The notes: generated from the letters alone by a model not told the origin. Numbered from the stretch's first letter, positions 1 through 5,774 are shown. The stretch is 9,353 nt of DNA from Acidimicrobiia bacterium UBA4744 (GCA_002403855.1 DHIO01000003.1:47792-57144); one strand, 5' to 3'. Program-made: numbers and translations.

Positions 1-135
1 GACCAGCCGACCAACCGGATCACCAACGACGCCTTCGACAACATCACCCGAACGGCCGAGTACAAGGTCTGTGCGGCGACTGTGGCGAAAGCCCCTGTGG
101 AGTCACAAGAGCCAGACCCGCCGGTCTCCACGTGA
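1..135 (+). CDS. C-terminal end of a molybdopterin oxidoreductase, probably formate dehydrogenase alpha subunit (5' end outside window)
   Basis: Frame 1 is open from the window edge to TGA at 133-135 and gives 44 residues. The visible part reads PTNRITNDAFDNITRTAEYK, then VCAATVAK. This is the usual ending of formate-dehydrogenase-like bis-MGD oxidoreductases: a molybdopterin dinucleotide-binding domain closing with a pattern like 'P-x-N-x-L-T-N-x-x-x-D-P-x-S-x-x-P-E-Y-K-V-C-A-V'. A ~16-residue Pro/Glu-rich tail follows. The next gene, 32 nt downstream on the same strand, is fdhD, which sulfurates the cofactor of formate dehydrogenases, and this supports the call. The catalytic Cys/Sec, the Fe-S motifs and the subunit type lie outside the window, so another Mo/W oxidoreductase of the family cannot be ruled out. 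Confidence 0.7.
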   Translation, partial: DQPTNRITNDAFDNITRTAEYKVCAATVAKAPVESQEPDPPVST

Positions 136-155
136 CCGTCCGACCGGCGCCCCGA

Positions 156-161
156 TAGTCT
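156..161 (+). promoter_or_regulatory. Possible -10 element placing fdhD on a leaderless transcript
   Basis: TAGTCT matches the actinobacterial TANNNT -10 pattern and ends 6 nt before the GTG start at 168. Transcription would then begin at or beside the start codon. No Shine-Dalgarno is present in the 20 nt before the GTG, which fits leaderless translation, a common mode in actinobacteria. No convincing -35 is visible. Transcription could also continue from the upstream oxidoreductase gene. Confidence 0.4.
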
Positions 162-167
162 GACCCC

Positions 168-962
168 GTGCAACCCACCGAGCAGCGCCGCGTACTGAGG
201 GTCGGTGCAGATAGCGAGCAGGGTTTCGATGATCACCTGGCCGCGGAGGCGCCCCTCGAGATCCGACTGGGCGACACCCCGATCGCCGTCCTGATGCGGA
301 CACCCGGCCATGAACCAGATCTGGCGCTGGGCTTTGCCATCACCGAAGGGATCGTCCTCCGACCGGAGGAGATCGTCGGCGTTCGTCCGGTACCGGACGA
401 CAACGAGGGCAATCGGTGGGAGATACAGCCTGCTCAGGGTGTTGTCATCGATCCGGAGCAATTCCGGCGCAACCTGTACACCACCTCGTCGTGTGGAGTC
501 TGCGGAAAGGCCTCGATCGACGCAGTTCGGATTGCCTCCCCACCCCTCCCGGCCGGTCCGGTAGTCGATCGGGCCGTCATCCTGTCGCTGCCCGAGCGAA
601 TGGTCGATGTGCAGGAGTCTTTTGCCCTGACCGGGGGTCTCCACGCCGCGGCTTCGTTCACTCCCGAGGGTGAATTGGTGGCGGTGCGAGAGGACATCGG
701 ACGCCACAACGCGGTCGACAAGCTGGTGGGTGCACTCGCCATTGAAGCATGGCCCTTGCCCGAGATGGTGCTGCTCGTGTCGGGGCGGATCTCCTTCGAG
801 ATGGTCCAAAAAGCGGCTGTTGCGGGAATCTCCTTCGTGTGTGGCGTATCGGCCGCTTCTTCGCTGGCGGTGGACCTGGCCGGCGAACTCGGGCTCACGG
901 TGGTGGGGTTCCTGAAGAGCGACGGCTGCAACATCTACACGGGCGAACACCGCCTGCGCTGA
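168..962 (+). CDS. fdhD: Formate dehydrogenase accessory sulfurtransferase FdhD
   Basis: The 264-aa product has the length and motif order of the FdhD family. FdhD moves sulfur from the cysteine desulfurase IscS to the molybdenum/tungsten bis-MGD cofactor in the cytoplasm, a step needed for active formate dehydrogenase. Visible hallmarks are TTSSCGVCGKAS at about 105-116, where C109 and C112 are the sulfur-relay CxxC; TGGLHAA at 155-161; REDIGRHNAVDK at 174-185; SGRISFEMVQKA at 205-216; and GVSAASSLAVDLA near 226-238, part of the cofactor-binding core. The C-terminal FLKSDGCNIYTG is also typical. The GTG start at 168 fits the family N-terminus and a -10-like TAGTCT placed for leaderless initiation. 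The gene follows the probable formate dehydrogenase end by 32 nt, so the two are likely functionally paired. Confidence 0.95.
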   Translation: MQPTEQRRVLRVGADSEQGFDDHLAAEAPLEIRLGDTPIAVLMRTPGHEPDLALGFAITEGIVLRPEEIVGVRPVPDDNEGNRWEIQPAQGVVIDPEQFRRNLYTTSSCGVCGKASIDAVRIASPPLPAGPVVDRAVILSLPERMVDVQESFALTGGLHAAASFTPEGELVAVREDIGRHNAVDKLVGALAIEAWPLPEMVLLVSGRISFEMVQKAAVAGISFVCGVSAASSLAVDLAGELGLTVVGFLKSDGCNIYTGEHRLR

Positions 963-965
963 GCG

Positions 966-1014
966 GTTTTGGCGTCCTCAAGCCGGAAATGGACCGACCT
1001 CAGGACGCCGAAAC
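966..1014 (+). repeat. Palindromic intergenic repeat, copy 1
   Basis: The left arm GTTTTGGCGTCCTCA (966-980) is complementary to the right arm TCAGGACGCCGAAAC (1000-1014), with a 19-nt loop. There is one U.G wobble and one C.C mismatch. It starts 4 nt after the fdhD stop. A second copy with the same arms but a different loop lies at 2570-2618 in the same orientation. No U-tract follows the right arm, so it is not a standard intrinsic terminator. It could be a REP-like element, a 3'-end-stabilising hairpin or the footprint of a mobile element. Confidence 0.7.
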
Positions 1015-1018
1015 AGGG

Positions 1019-1058
1019 GTGACACGGCGGTGGACTACGTGTAGTATCGTTATATAAC
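1019..1058 (+). promoter_or_regulatory. Candidate promoter of the lipoprotein / secreted protein pair
   Basis: GTGACA (1019-1024) resembles TTGACA in five of six positions. It is followed after a 17-nt spacer by TAGTAT (1042-1047), which would give a start near 1054 and a ~19-nt leader. An overlapping alternative is the -10-like TATAAC at 1053-1058, with a weaker -35 at 1031-1036. The AT-rich run 1042-1058 stands out in otherwise GC-rich DNA. The promoter sits directly after the palindromic repeat, so the exported pair is probably its own transcription unit. Confidence 0.5.
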
Positions 1059-1072
1059 GTTGAGACGGGGGC

Positions 1073-1660
1073 ATGGTGGGCAGGGCGTTGGAACTTCGTG
1101 GTATTGGCTTGGCGCTGGCCTGTGTGATGGCGGCGGTGTCGTGCACCTCGGAAGCCGGCCCGACGACGTCGACCTCGACGACGGCGGCTGCGACTGGCGC
1201 AACGACCGGGAGCACCACCACGACGTCGATTCCGAAGACCACCAGCACTACTTCCCCAGAACAAAGGATCGCCGAGGTGACGGAAATCATCCGACAGGTA
1301 GATTTCACGTTCTTCACTGCGATCTTCCTGAAGGACGAACAGATGCTGGCCGACGCCTTGGCCGTGCGGGATCGCTATGCCAATGGGCTGGAGCTGATGG
1401 AGGATGACGACTACTTCACGCAGTCGCCAACGCGAGAGGCTTTGATCATCGAGGTCAAGGAGATCCTGATCGATCGGGAAGACTGTCTGGCGGTTTCTTA
1501 CCATGGCGATGCAACGGCCTTCCGCGGTCCGAGGGCTCAGGGTGACATGATCACCGTCTATTGGCCGCGGCCTACTGACGGGGAGTGGCGCCGCGCCTAC
1601 CGCGGTGACGAGTGGCGGGAGGCCTGTGACGTCTTCACGAGGGAGGGGCAGCTTTCGTGA
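1073..1660 (+). CDS. Putative lipoprotein with a Thr/Ser-rich linker, unknown function
   Basis: No known family is recognised. The 195-aa product starts with a basic residue and a hydrophobic stretch (about 10-22) ending in AVSC with Cys24, a weak lipobox suggesting lipid anchoring outside the membrane. Residues ~25-62 are almost all Thr, Ser, Ala and Gly, a low-complexity linker seen in surface-exposed actinobacterial proteins. The folded part (about 63-195) begins with a predicted helix (EQRIAEVTEIIRQVDFTFF), is rich in acidic residues, and has two cysteines (REDC, REAC) that could form a disulfide. The layout recalls small lipoproteins with an NTF2-like or DUF-type domain, but no motif decides this. 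ATG 1073 is used; GTG 1076 is an in-frame alternative better spaced from the G-run at 1067-1071. It overlaps the next gene by 4 nt (GTGA), so the two are probably co-translated. Confidence 0.75.
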   Translation: MVGRALELRGIGLALACVMAAVSCTSEAGPTTSTSTTAAATGATTGSTTTTSIPKTTSTTSPEQRIAEVTEIIRQVDFTFFTAIFLKDEQMLADALAVRDRYANGLELMEDDDYFTQSPTREALIIEVKEILIDREDCLAVSYHGDATAFRGPRAQGDMITVYWPRPTDGEWRRAYRGDEWREACDVFTREGQLS

Positions 1661-2532
1661 CTCGCTCGCTTGGCACCATGGTGTTGATCGGCATGCTGAC
1701 GCTGGGCCCGGCGGTGCCTGCCGCTGCCGCCGAAGAGGCAGGGTGCAGAATCATCGAAGTGGACGATGGATATGACGAAGAAGCCACCTACGAAAAGGTC
1801 TGCTGGCTGGTTGGTAGCGACGGGACTCACACGTTGATCGAGGGGGAACCGCCGATCCTCTACCCGCAACTGGGCACCAATGAGGAGGGGTCTGAGTGTT
1901 GGTATTGGAGCACCACTGCCACCCAATTGGTGATTATCTTGAGAGACGGGAGCGTAGCCACCATCGGCCAGGATGTGGGTGTCGGGATCATCCAGGACAC
2001 TACCGTCGGGGCCTGCGAAGGAATCCCCGGCGAGGACTTGCGCACGGTGGCCTGGGACTACCTCGAGCGATGGCTGCTGGCCGAACCCGAGATCGAATTG
2101 AGTCCCGTCTCTCGGGGCGTGACGGGCTTCGAAACCTACGTCTGGGCACCGATTCCCGACCGGATCGACGCAACGCTGACCTCGCCGATCGGCACGGTGC
2201 TGCGGGTGGGGGCTTGGGTCGATCGGGTGGTGATTGATTGGGGTGATCCCGATGCCTCGCCGTTGGTGCTGACCGAATCGGTGCTCGGGCGGTTCACCGC
2301 CTACCCGGACGGGTCGACGTTCCACGTGTATGACACCAAGTCCTGCAACGAGCACGGCCAAACCGGCTGCTATCCCGAGGTAGAGGGCTATCCGGTGACC
2401 GTGTCGTTCCGCTGGCAGGCTGCCTACCGGGTGGGCTCCAACGCTTGGATCGACATCGGTCCTGTTCTTCCCTCGACCACGGTCGCCTATCCGGTCGATG
2501 AGATCATCACGAGGATCGAAACAACCGGCTAG
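1657..2532 (+). CDS. Secreted Cys-containing protein, possible PKD-like fold, unknown function
   Basis: The 291-aa product has a clear signal peptide: TRS, then a hydrophobic core to residue 20, and PAAAA|E as the likely cleavage near residue 25. The mature protein has six cysteines (30, 49, 81, 120, 230, 238), an even number compatible with disulfides outside the cell. Near the middle, VIDWGDPD (about 192-199) is a PKD-like 'DWGD' turn followed by a Tyr/Cys-containing stretch and VSFRWQAAYRVG. This layout resembles actinobacterial secreted proteins that carry a W-x-x-GDG turn, and the similarity is only of layout. The GTG start lies in a GTGA overlap with the preceding stop, and GGGAGGGG at 1641-1648 provides a Shine-Dalgarno 8 nt before it. 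Together with the lipoprotein gene it forms a two-gene export cassette. Its function is unknown. Confidence 0.8.
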   Translation: MTRSLGTMVLIGMLTLGPAVPAAAAEEAGCRIIEVDDGYDEEATYEKVCWLVGSDGTHTLIEGEPPILYPQLGTNEEGSECWYWSTTATQLVIILRDGSVATIGQDVGVGIIQDTTVGACEGIPGEDLRTVAWDYLERWLLAEPEIELSPVSRGVTGFETYVWAPIPDRIDATLTSPIGTVLRVGAWVDRVVIDWGDPDASPLVLTESVLGRFTAYPDGSTFHVYDTKSCNEHGQTGCYPEVEGYPVTVSFRWQAAYRVGSNAWIDIGPVLPSTTVAYPVDEIITRIETTG

Positions 2533-2569
2533 CAATCAGGCGGCGAAGGACCGGCTTCGACCCTACGTC

Positions 2570-2618
2570 GTTTTGGCGTCTTGAAACACCAAATATGCCC
2601 CCTTCAGGACGCCGAAAC
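2570..2618 (+). repeat. Palindromic intergenic repeat, copy 2
   Basis: The left arm GTTTTGGCGTCTTGAA (2570-2585) pairs with the right arm TTCAGGACGCCGAAAC (2603-2618) over 16 positions with two U.G wobbles and a 17-nt loop. The wobbles are U.G in + strand RNA but would be A.C mismatches in - strand RNA, so the structure favours a + strand transcript. The arms match copy 1 (966-1014), including the outer GTTTT and GAAAC plus a following 'nGGG', while the loops differ. It sits 37 nt after the secreted-protein stop and ends 16 nt before the menC start. Confidence 0.7.
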
Positions 2619-2622
2619 CGGG

Positions 2623-2628
2623 CAGACT
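2623..2628 (+). promoter_or_regulatory. Weak -10-like element in front of menC
   Basis: CAGACT lies 6 nt before the menC ATG at 2635, the same position as TAGTCT in front of fdhD, but it lacks the first T of the TANNNT pattern. No Shine-Dalgarno precedes this ATG, so leaderless initiation is plausible. This is only positional evidence. Confidence 0.25.
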
Positions 2629-2634
2629 TGGCTC

Positions 2635-3759
2635 ATGCGCGTTGAGCGGCTCACCGTGCGGGAGATCGAGCTTCCCCTCAAGACAGAGTTTGTGACGGCC
2701 AGCGGGGCCGTCGGCCGGCGAAGGTTGCTCTTGGTGGACCTCGAGGACGAGGACGGCACGCCCGGATGGGCTGAATGTGTCGCCGGGGCCGTTCCCGGCT
2801 ACACGGCGGAGACGGTCGACTCGGCTTGGGACACCATCACCTCTCGGCTGGCACCGGAGGCAGTCGGACTGAGGGTCGATGATCCTGCGGGCGTCGCTGC
2901 TGCCCTTGGTGACCTCGCTCCTGCCGAACCTATGGCGAGAGCCGCCGTCGAGATGGCCTGCTGGGATCTGGCCGCTCGAACCGAGAACCTGCCGCTGGCG
3001 GGTTTGCTGGGTGGCACCCGTACCAACGTTCCGGTTGGTATTGCCCTTGGCCTGGCCGGAACACCGGAAGATACGGCCGAGGTGGCCGCCGCCGCTGTCG
3101 ATCGTGGCTACCGGCGCATAAAGCTCAAGATCCAGCCGGGTGCCGATCTCGACGTCGTTCGTGCCGTGCGATTGAGAATCGGGGCCGGGGTGGCTTTGAC
3201 CGTCGACGGCAACGGCGTCTACGCCCGCACCGATATCGACCATCTCGCCGCCCTTGATGCGTACCGACTACAGATGATCGAGCAGCCTTTGCCGGCAGAC
3301 GACATCGGAGGCCACGCCGCCTTGCAGCGGCGTCTCAACACACCGTTGTGTCTCGACGAATCGATTGCCACGCTCGCCGACCTCGAGGAGATGGTCGGCC
3401 TGCAGGCCGGGCGGGTGCTCAACCTGAAACCCGGCCGGGTCGGTGGCTTCACCACCGCGTTGACGATGGTCGAAATGGCGGTGGCCGGCGGCATCGATCT
3501 CTGGGTCGGTGGCATGCTGGAAACCGGGGTGGGACGGGCCCACAATGTGGCGTTCGCTTCGCTCGAATCGGTCGGGCTTCCGGGCGACCTGAGTCCCAGT
3601 GACCGCTACTGGGATCGGGACATCGTCGAGCCGCCCTGGACGATGGATTCCGGTGTCCTACCCGTGCCACACCACGAGCCCGGTATCGGGGTCGAGGTCA
3701 ACGAGGAACTCGTCCGTAGCCTTACCACGAGGAAGCAGGAGATTCGGTTCGCTCCCTGA
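2635..3759 (+). CDS. menC: o-Succinylbenzoate synthase (MenC) / N-succinylamino acid racemase family protein
   Basis: This 374-aa enolase-superfamily enzyme dehydrates SHCHC to o-succinylbenzoate in menaquinone synthesis; close relatives also racemise N-acylamino acids. The catalytic set is intact: the KLK pair (K163, K165), metal ligands D191 (VDGNG), E216 (MIEQPL) and D241 (LDES), and the second-base lysine K265 (LNLKPGRVGG). These sit two residues after the equivalent K163, D189, E214, D239 and K263 of the Amycolatopsis OSBS/NSAR enzyme, a strong match. The C-terminal GGMLETGVGRAHNVA and SDRYWDRDIV are typical of this subgroup. An in-frame TTG at 2581 would extend the protein through the palindromic repeat, so ATG 2635 (MRVERLTVREIELPL) is preferred. 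No other men genes lie nearby, so the OSBS versus racemase role is not settled by context, although menaquinone is the usual actinobacterial quinone. Confidence 0.9.
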   Translation: MRVERLTVREIELPLKTEFVTASGAVGRRRLLLVDLEDEDGTPGWAECVAGAVPGYTAETVDSAWDTITSRLAPEAVGLRVDDPAGVAAALGDLAPAEPMARAAVEMACWDLAARTENLPLAGLLGGTRTNVPVGIALGLAGTPEDTAEVAAAAVDRGYRRIKLKIQPGADLDVVRAVRLRIGAGVALTVDGNGVYARTDIDHLAALDAYRLQMIEQPLPADDIGGHAALQRRLNTPLCLDESIATLADLEEMVGLQAGRVLNLKPGRVGGFTTALTMVEMAVAGGIDLWVGGMLETGVGRAHNVAFASLESVGLPGDLSPSDRYWDRDIVEPPWTMDSGVLPVPHHEPGIGVEVNEELVRSLTTRKQEIRFAP

Positions 3760-3806
3760 CGCGTTACCGGTCTCGAGCGCGAGAAGCCCGTTCAAAAGGG
3801 GGAATC

Positions 3807-4271
3807 ATGGAGATCTTGACGCCGACTCAGGCCGGCAAAAACTACTTCCGGTCGATCGTCCCCGACGATGCGCGGGTTGAGATCGAGAACCTGAGGCAGA
3901 CTTCCGGATTGCCGAGCCTACCCCCGCCTCTCCCGAACCGGCCGGGCAACCACGTTTACAGTGCCAGGTCGGCTTTCTCCGGATGCACCAAACTCAGGTA
4001 CTCGAGCGTGGACATCTTCATCGTCTCGGTGTGTGATCCGGCGTTGAAGACCATTTCGTCGTCAGGGAGTTCATCGTCGACGATCACCGGTAACCCGTAC
4101 AGGTTGCCAAATGGCGGTTCGGCGCCTCGCTCACAATCGTCGAAGACCGGAGCGAACTCCTCTTCCCGGGCCAATCTGACCTCGTCGCTACCGAGCAGCG
4201 CCTTCACCTTGTCCAGGTCGAGCAGGCGATTGGCGGGCAGAACCGTCATGATCAACCGGCCGTCGGCGTAA
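3807..4271 (+). CDS. Doubtful small ORF downstream of menC, its 3' part antisense to the deacylase gene
   Basis: AGGGGGAA lies about 4 nt before ATG 3807, a strong Shine-Dalgarno 47 nt after the menC stop. The first ~33 codons show high GC at third positions, like neighbouring genes (MEILTPTQAGKNYFRSIVPD, then DARVEIENLRQ). Beyond 3955 the frame runs antisense through the deacylase gene and becomes Ser-rich, so that part is almost certainly a shadow. Either a short gene really starts here and extends into the convergent gene, or a former gene has lost its 3' end at this junction. No family is recognised. Only the segment up to about 3950 deserves consideration. Confidence 0.25.
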   Translation: MEILTPTQAGKNYFRSIVPDDARVEIENLRQTSGLPSLPPPLPNRPGNHVYSARSAFSGCTKLRYSSVDIFIVSVCDPALKTISSSGSSSSTITGNPYRLPNGGSAPRSQSSKTGANSSSRANLTSSLPSSAFTLSRSSRRLAGRTVMINRPSA

Positions 4272-4420
4272 ACGATCACCGGCTTGGCAAACTTGCGGCC
4301 CGGTACGTGCTCTACAGCTGCTACCTCCTGAGACGTGTAGGCCAGGGGATGGTGTTCCACCTCGTAGCCGACTCCGTGTGCGATCAAGAACTTGCGTACC
4401 CGGTGTGCATCGAGTGCCAT
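3956..4420 (-). CDS. YbaK/EbsC-family aminoacyl-tRNA deacylase
   Basis: The 154-aa single-domain protein belongs to the YbaK / ProRS-associated editing superfamily, which hydrolyses mischarged tRNAs in trans (for example Cys- or Ala-tRNAPro). Visible features are an N-terminal helix (HRVRKFLIAHGVGYEVEHHP), AYTSQEVAA at 27-35, FAKPVIV with the conserved lysine K46, MTVLPANRLLDLDKVKALLG near 58-77, GAEPPFGNLYG at 99-109 and FNAGSHTETMKM at 125-136. The order and spacing match the stand-alone YbaK-like proteins of about 155 residues; the exact tRNA substrate cannot be read from sequence. ATG 4420 is chosen over the in-frame ATG at 4456 because AAAGGGAG (4427-4434, read on the minus strand) lies 6 nt before it and the shorter protein fits the family. 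It is divergent from the YihY gene. Confidence 0.9.
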   Translation of the reverse strand: MALDAHRVRKFLIAHGVGYEVEHHPLAYTSQEVAAVEHVPGRKFAKPVIVYADGRLIMTVLPANRLLDLDKVKALLGSDEVRLAREEEFAPVFDDCERGAEPPFGNLYGLPVIVDDELPDDEMVFNAGSHTETMKMSTLEYLSLVHPEKADLAL

Positions 4421-4426
4421 GGCAAT

Positions 4427-4434
4427 CTCCCTTT
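4427..4434 (-). promoter_or_regulatory. Ribosome binding site deciding the deacylase start
   Basis: Read on the minus strand, AAAGGGAG ends 6 nt before ATG 4420. The upstream in-frame ATG at 4456 has no comparable Shine-Dalgarno, so the 12-residue N-terminal extension (MKKTSDNQREIA) is probably untranslated. Confidence 0.65.
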
Positions 4435-4576
4435 GGTTGTCGCTCGTCTTCTTCATACACCCTGCAGTGGGGCGGGGGTGAAGGGCTGAAAGGCCCTAAA
4501 CGCGTTGGTGGTACCGTTTTCTTGCGGATTGACGGAGCAGGGTGTCCGGTGGGCACCAGATGGAGGTCGGGCGTTC

Positions 4577-5545
4577 ATGTGGCCGCGGTTTGTGAGGACA
4601 TTGAAGGCGGCGTTCCGCAAGTGGTCGGATGACAGGGCGGCCCGCCTCGGTGCGGCCCTTGCGTACTACGCGTTGTTCTCGATAGCGCCACTCCTCATGG
4701 TCGCGGTCGGAGTCGCCGGCCTGATCTTCGGTGAGGAAGCCGCCCGCGGGGAGGTCGTCGGCTCGATCGAAAAGGGGGTCGGGTCTTCGGTCGCCGGGTT
4801 CTTGGAGGACATGATGGTGCAAGCCCAAGCAGGAACCGGGGTTGCGGCCATAGTGATCGGCTCGGGGTTGGCCCTTCTCGGAGCTTCCGGGCTGTTCATC
4901 CAACTGAACGGGGCTCTCAATGTGGTCTGGGATGTTCCAGTTCGGGCGACCAAGGGGATCGTCAGAATGCTCCGGTCGCGTTCCCTTTCGTTCCTGTTTG
5001 TGCTCGGAGTTGGAGTGCTGCTCATCGCCGTACTCACGGTTTCCAGCGTCGTATCTGCCCTCGAGAAGTTCCTTCGGGACGACCAGTCATTTCCGGTACT
5101 GTCCCTGCAATGGCTGAGTCCGTCGGTCACCCTTCTGTTGCTGACGGTGGTCTTTGCGATGATCTTCCGGTGGTTGCCGGACGCCTCTCCCCCCTGGCCG
5201 GCAGTCTGGCGAGGGGCAGCCTTCACTTCGGTGTTGTTCACCATCGGGGTGTATCTGCTGGGCCTCTACGTGGGTAATGGCGCGGTCGCCAGCAGTTTCG
5301 GCGCCGCCGCCGCGCTGGTGACCCTGTTGCTGACCACCTACTACCTTGCCCAGATCTTCCTGCTCGGTGCCGAGTTCACCCGGGTGCTACAGCTCGAGAT
5401 GGAAGCCGGACCGGCTCCCGGCCGGGAGCCAGCGGCGTCGTCGGGGCGGCCTGCTGCTTCCCGCCGGACGGCAGATACGACCCCCGTGGCGGCAGTGTGG
5501 GCGTTCATGGTCGGTTTGGTTCTCGGCTGGTGGAAGGGAAAGTGA
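4577..5545 (+). CDS. YihY/BrkB-family integral membrane protein
   Basis: The 322-aa protein has the layout of the YihY/virulence-factor BrkB family, whose transport role is still poorly defined. It has an amphipathic N-terminus (WPRFVRTLKAAFRKWSDDRAARLG), the signature AALAYYALFSIAPLL (26-40), and hydrophobic segments at about 26-51, 87-109, 136-160, 183-200, 213-234 and 243-266. LNVVWDV (114-120) and FGAAAALVTLLL (241-252) are further family motifs. After a Pro/Ala/Arg-rich stretch (278-300) comes an extra hydrophobic segment (303-319) ending in KGK, which could be a seventh span. GGAGGT at 4562-4567 lies 9 nt before ATG 4577. The frame is open back to 4505, but those residues (MVVPFSCGLTEQ) look non-native. 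Despite its old name the family is not ribonuclease BN. Confidence 0.9.
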   Translation: MWPRFVRTLKAAFRKWSDDRAARLGAALAYYALFSIAPLLMVAVGVAGLIFGEEAARGEVVGSIEKGVGSSVAGFLEDMMVQAQAGTGVAAIVIGSGLALLGASGLFIQLNGALNVVWDVPVRATKGIVRMLRSRSLSFLFVLGVGVLLIAVLTVSSVVSALEKFLRDDQSFPVLSLQWLSPSVTLLLLTVVFAMIFRWLPDASPPWPAVWRGAAFTSVLFTIGVYLLGLYVGNGAVASSFGAAAALVTLLLTTYYLAQIFLLGAEFTRVLQLEMEAGPAPGREPAASSGRPAASRRTADTTPVAAVWAFMVGLVLGWWKGK

Positions 5546-5562
5546 ACATATTGCCTTGGGTT

Positions 5563-5602
5563 GCCGGCTACGAGCGCGGAAGCCAGCCGGCTGTTGGCTT
5601 CC
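5563..5602 (+). other. Two mutually exclusive hairpins just after the YihY gene
   Basis: GCCGGCT (5563-5569) pairs perfectly with AGCCGGC (5585-5591), and GGAAGCCA (5578-5585) pairs perfectly with TGGCTTCC (5595-5602). The two stems share bases 5585-5591 and cannot form together. The second is the more terminator-like (8 bp, 9-nt loop) but has no U-tract after it. They may end the YihY transcript before the whiB promoter at 5635. Confidence 0.4.
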
Positions 5603-5626
5603 CATTCGTCACAAATCGACAGGTCC

Positions 5627-5662
5627 AAATTCTCTTGACGGAATATACATGCCTCGTATAGG
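5627..5662 (+). promoter_or_regulatory. whiB7-like promoter with an AT-rich box upstream of the -35
   Basis: TTGACG (5635-5640, five of six to TTGACA) is followed after 16 nt by TATAGG (5657-5662), giving a start near 5669 and a leader of about 187 nt. AAATT (5627-5631) lies exactly 3 nt before the -35. WhiB7 in mycobacteria activates promoters, including its own, through an AT-rich stretch just upstream of the -35 contacted by its AT-hook, so autoregulation is plausible here. The promoter itself is directly visible; autoregulation is an inference from the family. Confidence 0.6.
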
Positions 5663-5693
5663 TTGGTGTTTGATACCTCTTCTGGAGGCGTTG

Positions 5694-5774
5694 ATGCGGA
5701 TGCACACGAGAACACTCACCGGGTTCACCGACCCGGCCAATTCAGGTGTGCGTCCGCGGCCCCTCGCCATGTGA
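5694..5774 (+). CDS. Leader uORF upstream of the WhiB7-like gene (26 codons)
   Basis: GGAGG at 5684-5688 lies 5 nt before ATG 5694, a stronger Shine-Dalgarno than most genes in this window have. The frame encodes 26 residues beginning MRMHTRTLTGFTDPANSG and ends at TGA 5772-5774. The stop is 24 nt before the intrinsic terminator hairpin. Known whiB7/wblC leaders in mycobacteria and streptomycetes carry such a uORF, whose translation status sets attenuation. The peptide itself is unlikely to have a separate function. The frame is also open upstream, but only ATG 5694 fits the promoter and the Shine-Dalgarno. Confidence 0.6.
   Translation: MRMHTRTLTGFTDPANSGVRPRPLAM

Noticed and set aside
1597..2535. 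312-codon minus-strand open frame opposite the secreted-protein gene
   Set aside because: It is Arg/His/Gly-rich, has no recognisable domain, and mirrors the high GC3 of the real gene, which has a signal peptide, Shine-Dalgarno and coupled start.
966..2618. CRISPR array or insertion sequence suggested by the two repeats
   Set aside because: There are only two copies, 1.6 kb apart, with no spacers, transposase or target-site duplication.
4482..4497. Small inverted repeat AGGGC/GCCCT between the divergent deacylase and YihY genes
   Set aside because: The stem is only 5 bp in GC-rich DNA and is expected by chance; no operator-like symmetry extends it.
5341..5715. Minus-strand open frame covering the YihY 3' end and the leader
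   Set aside because: Its 3' part is a shadow of the YihY gene and its start lies within the leader without a Shine-Dalgarno.
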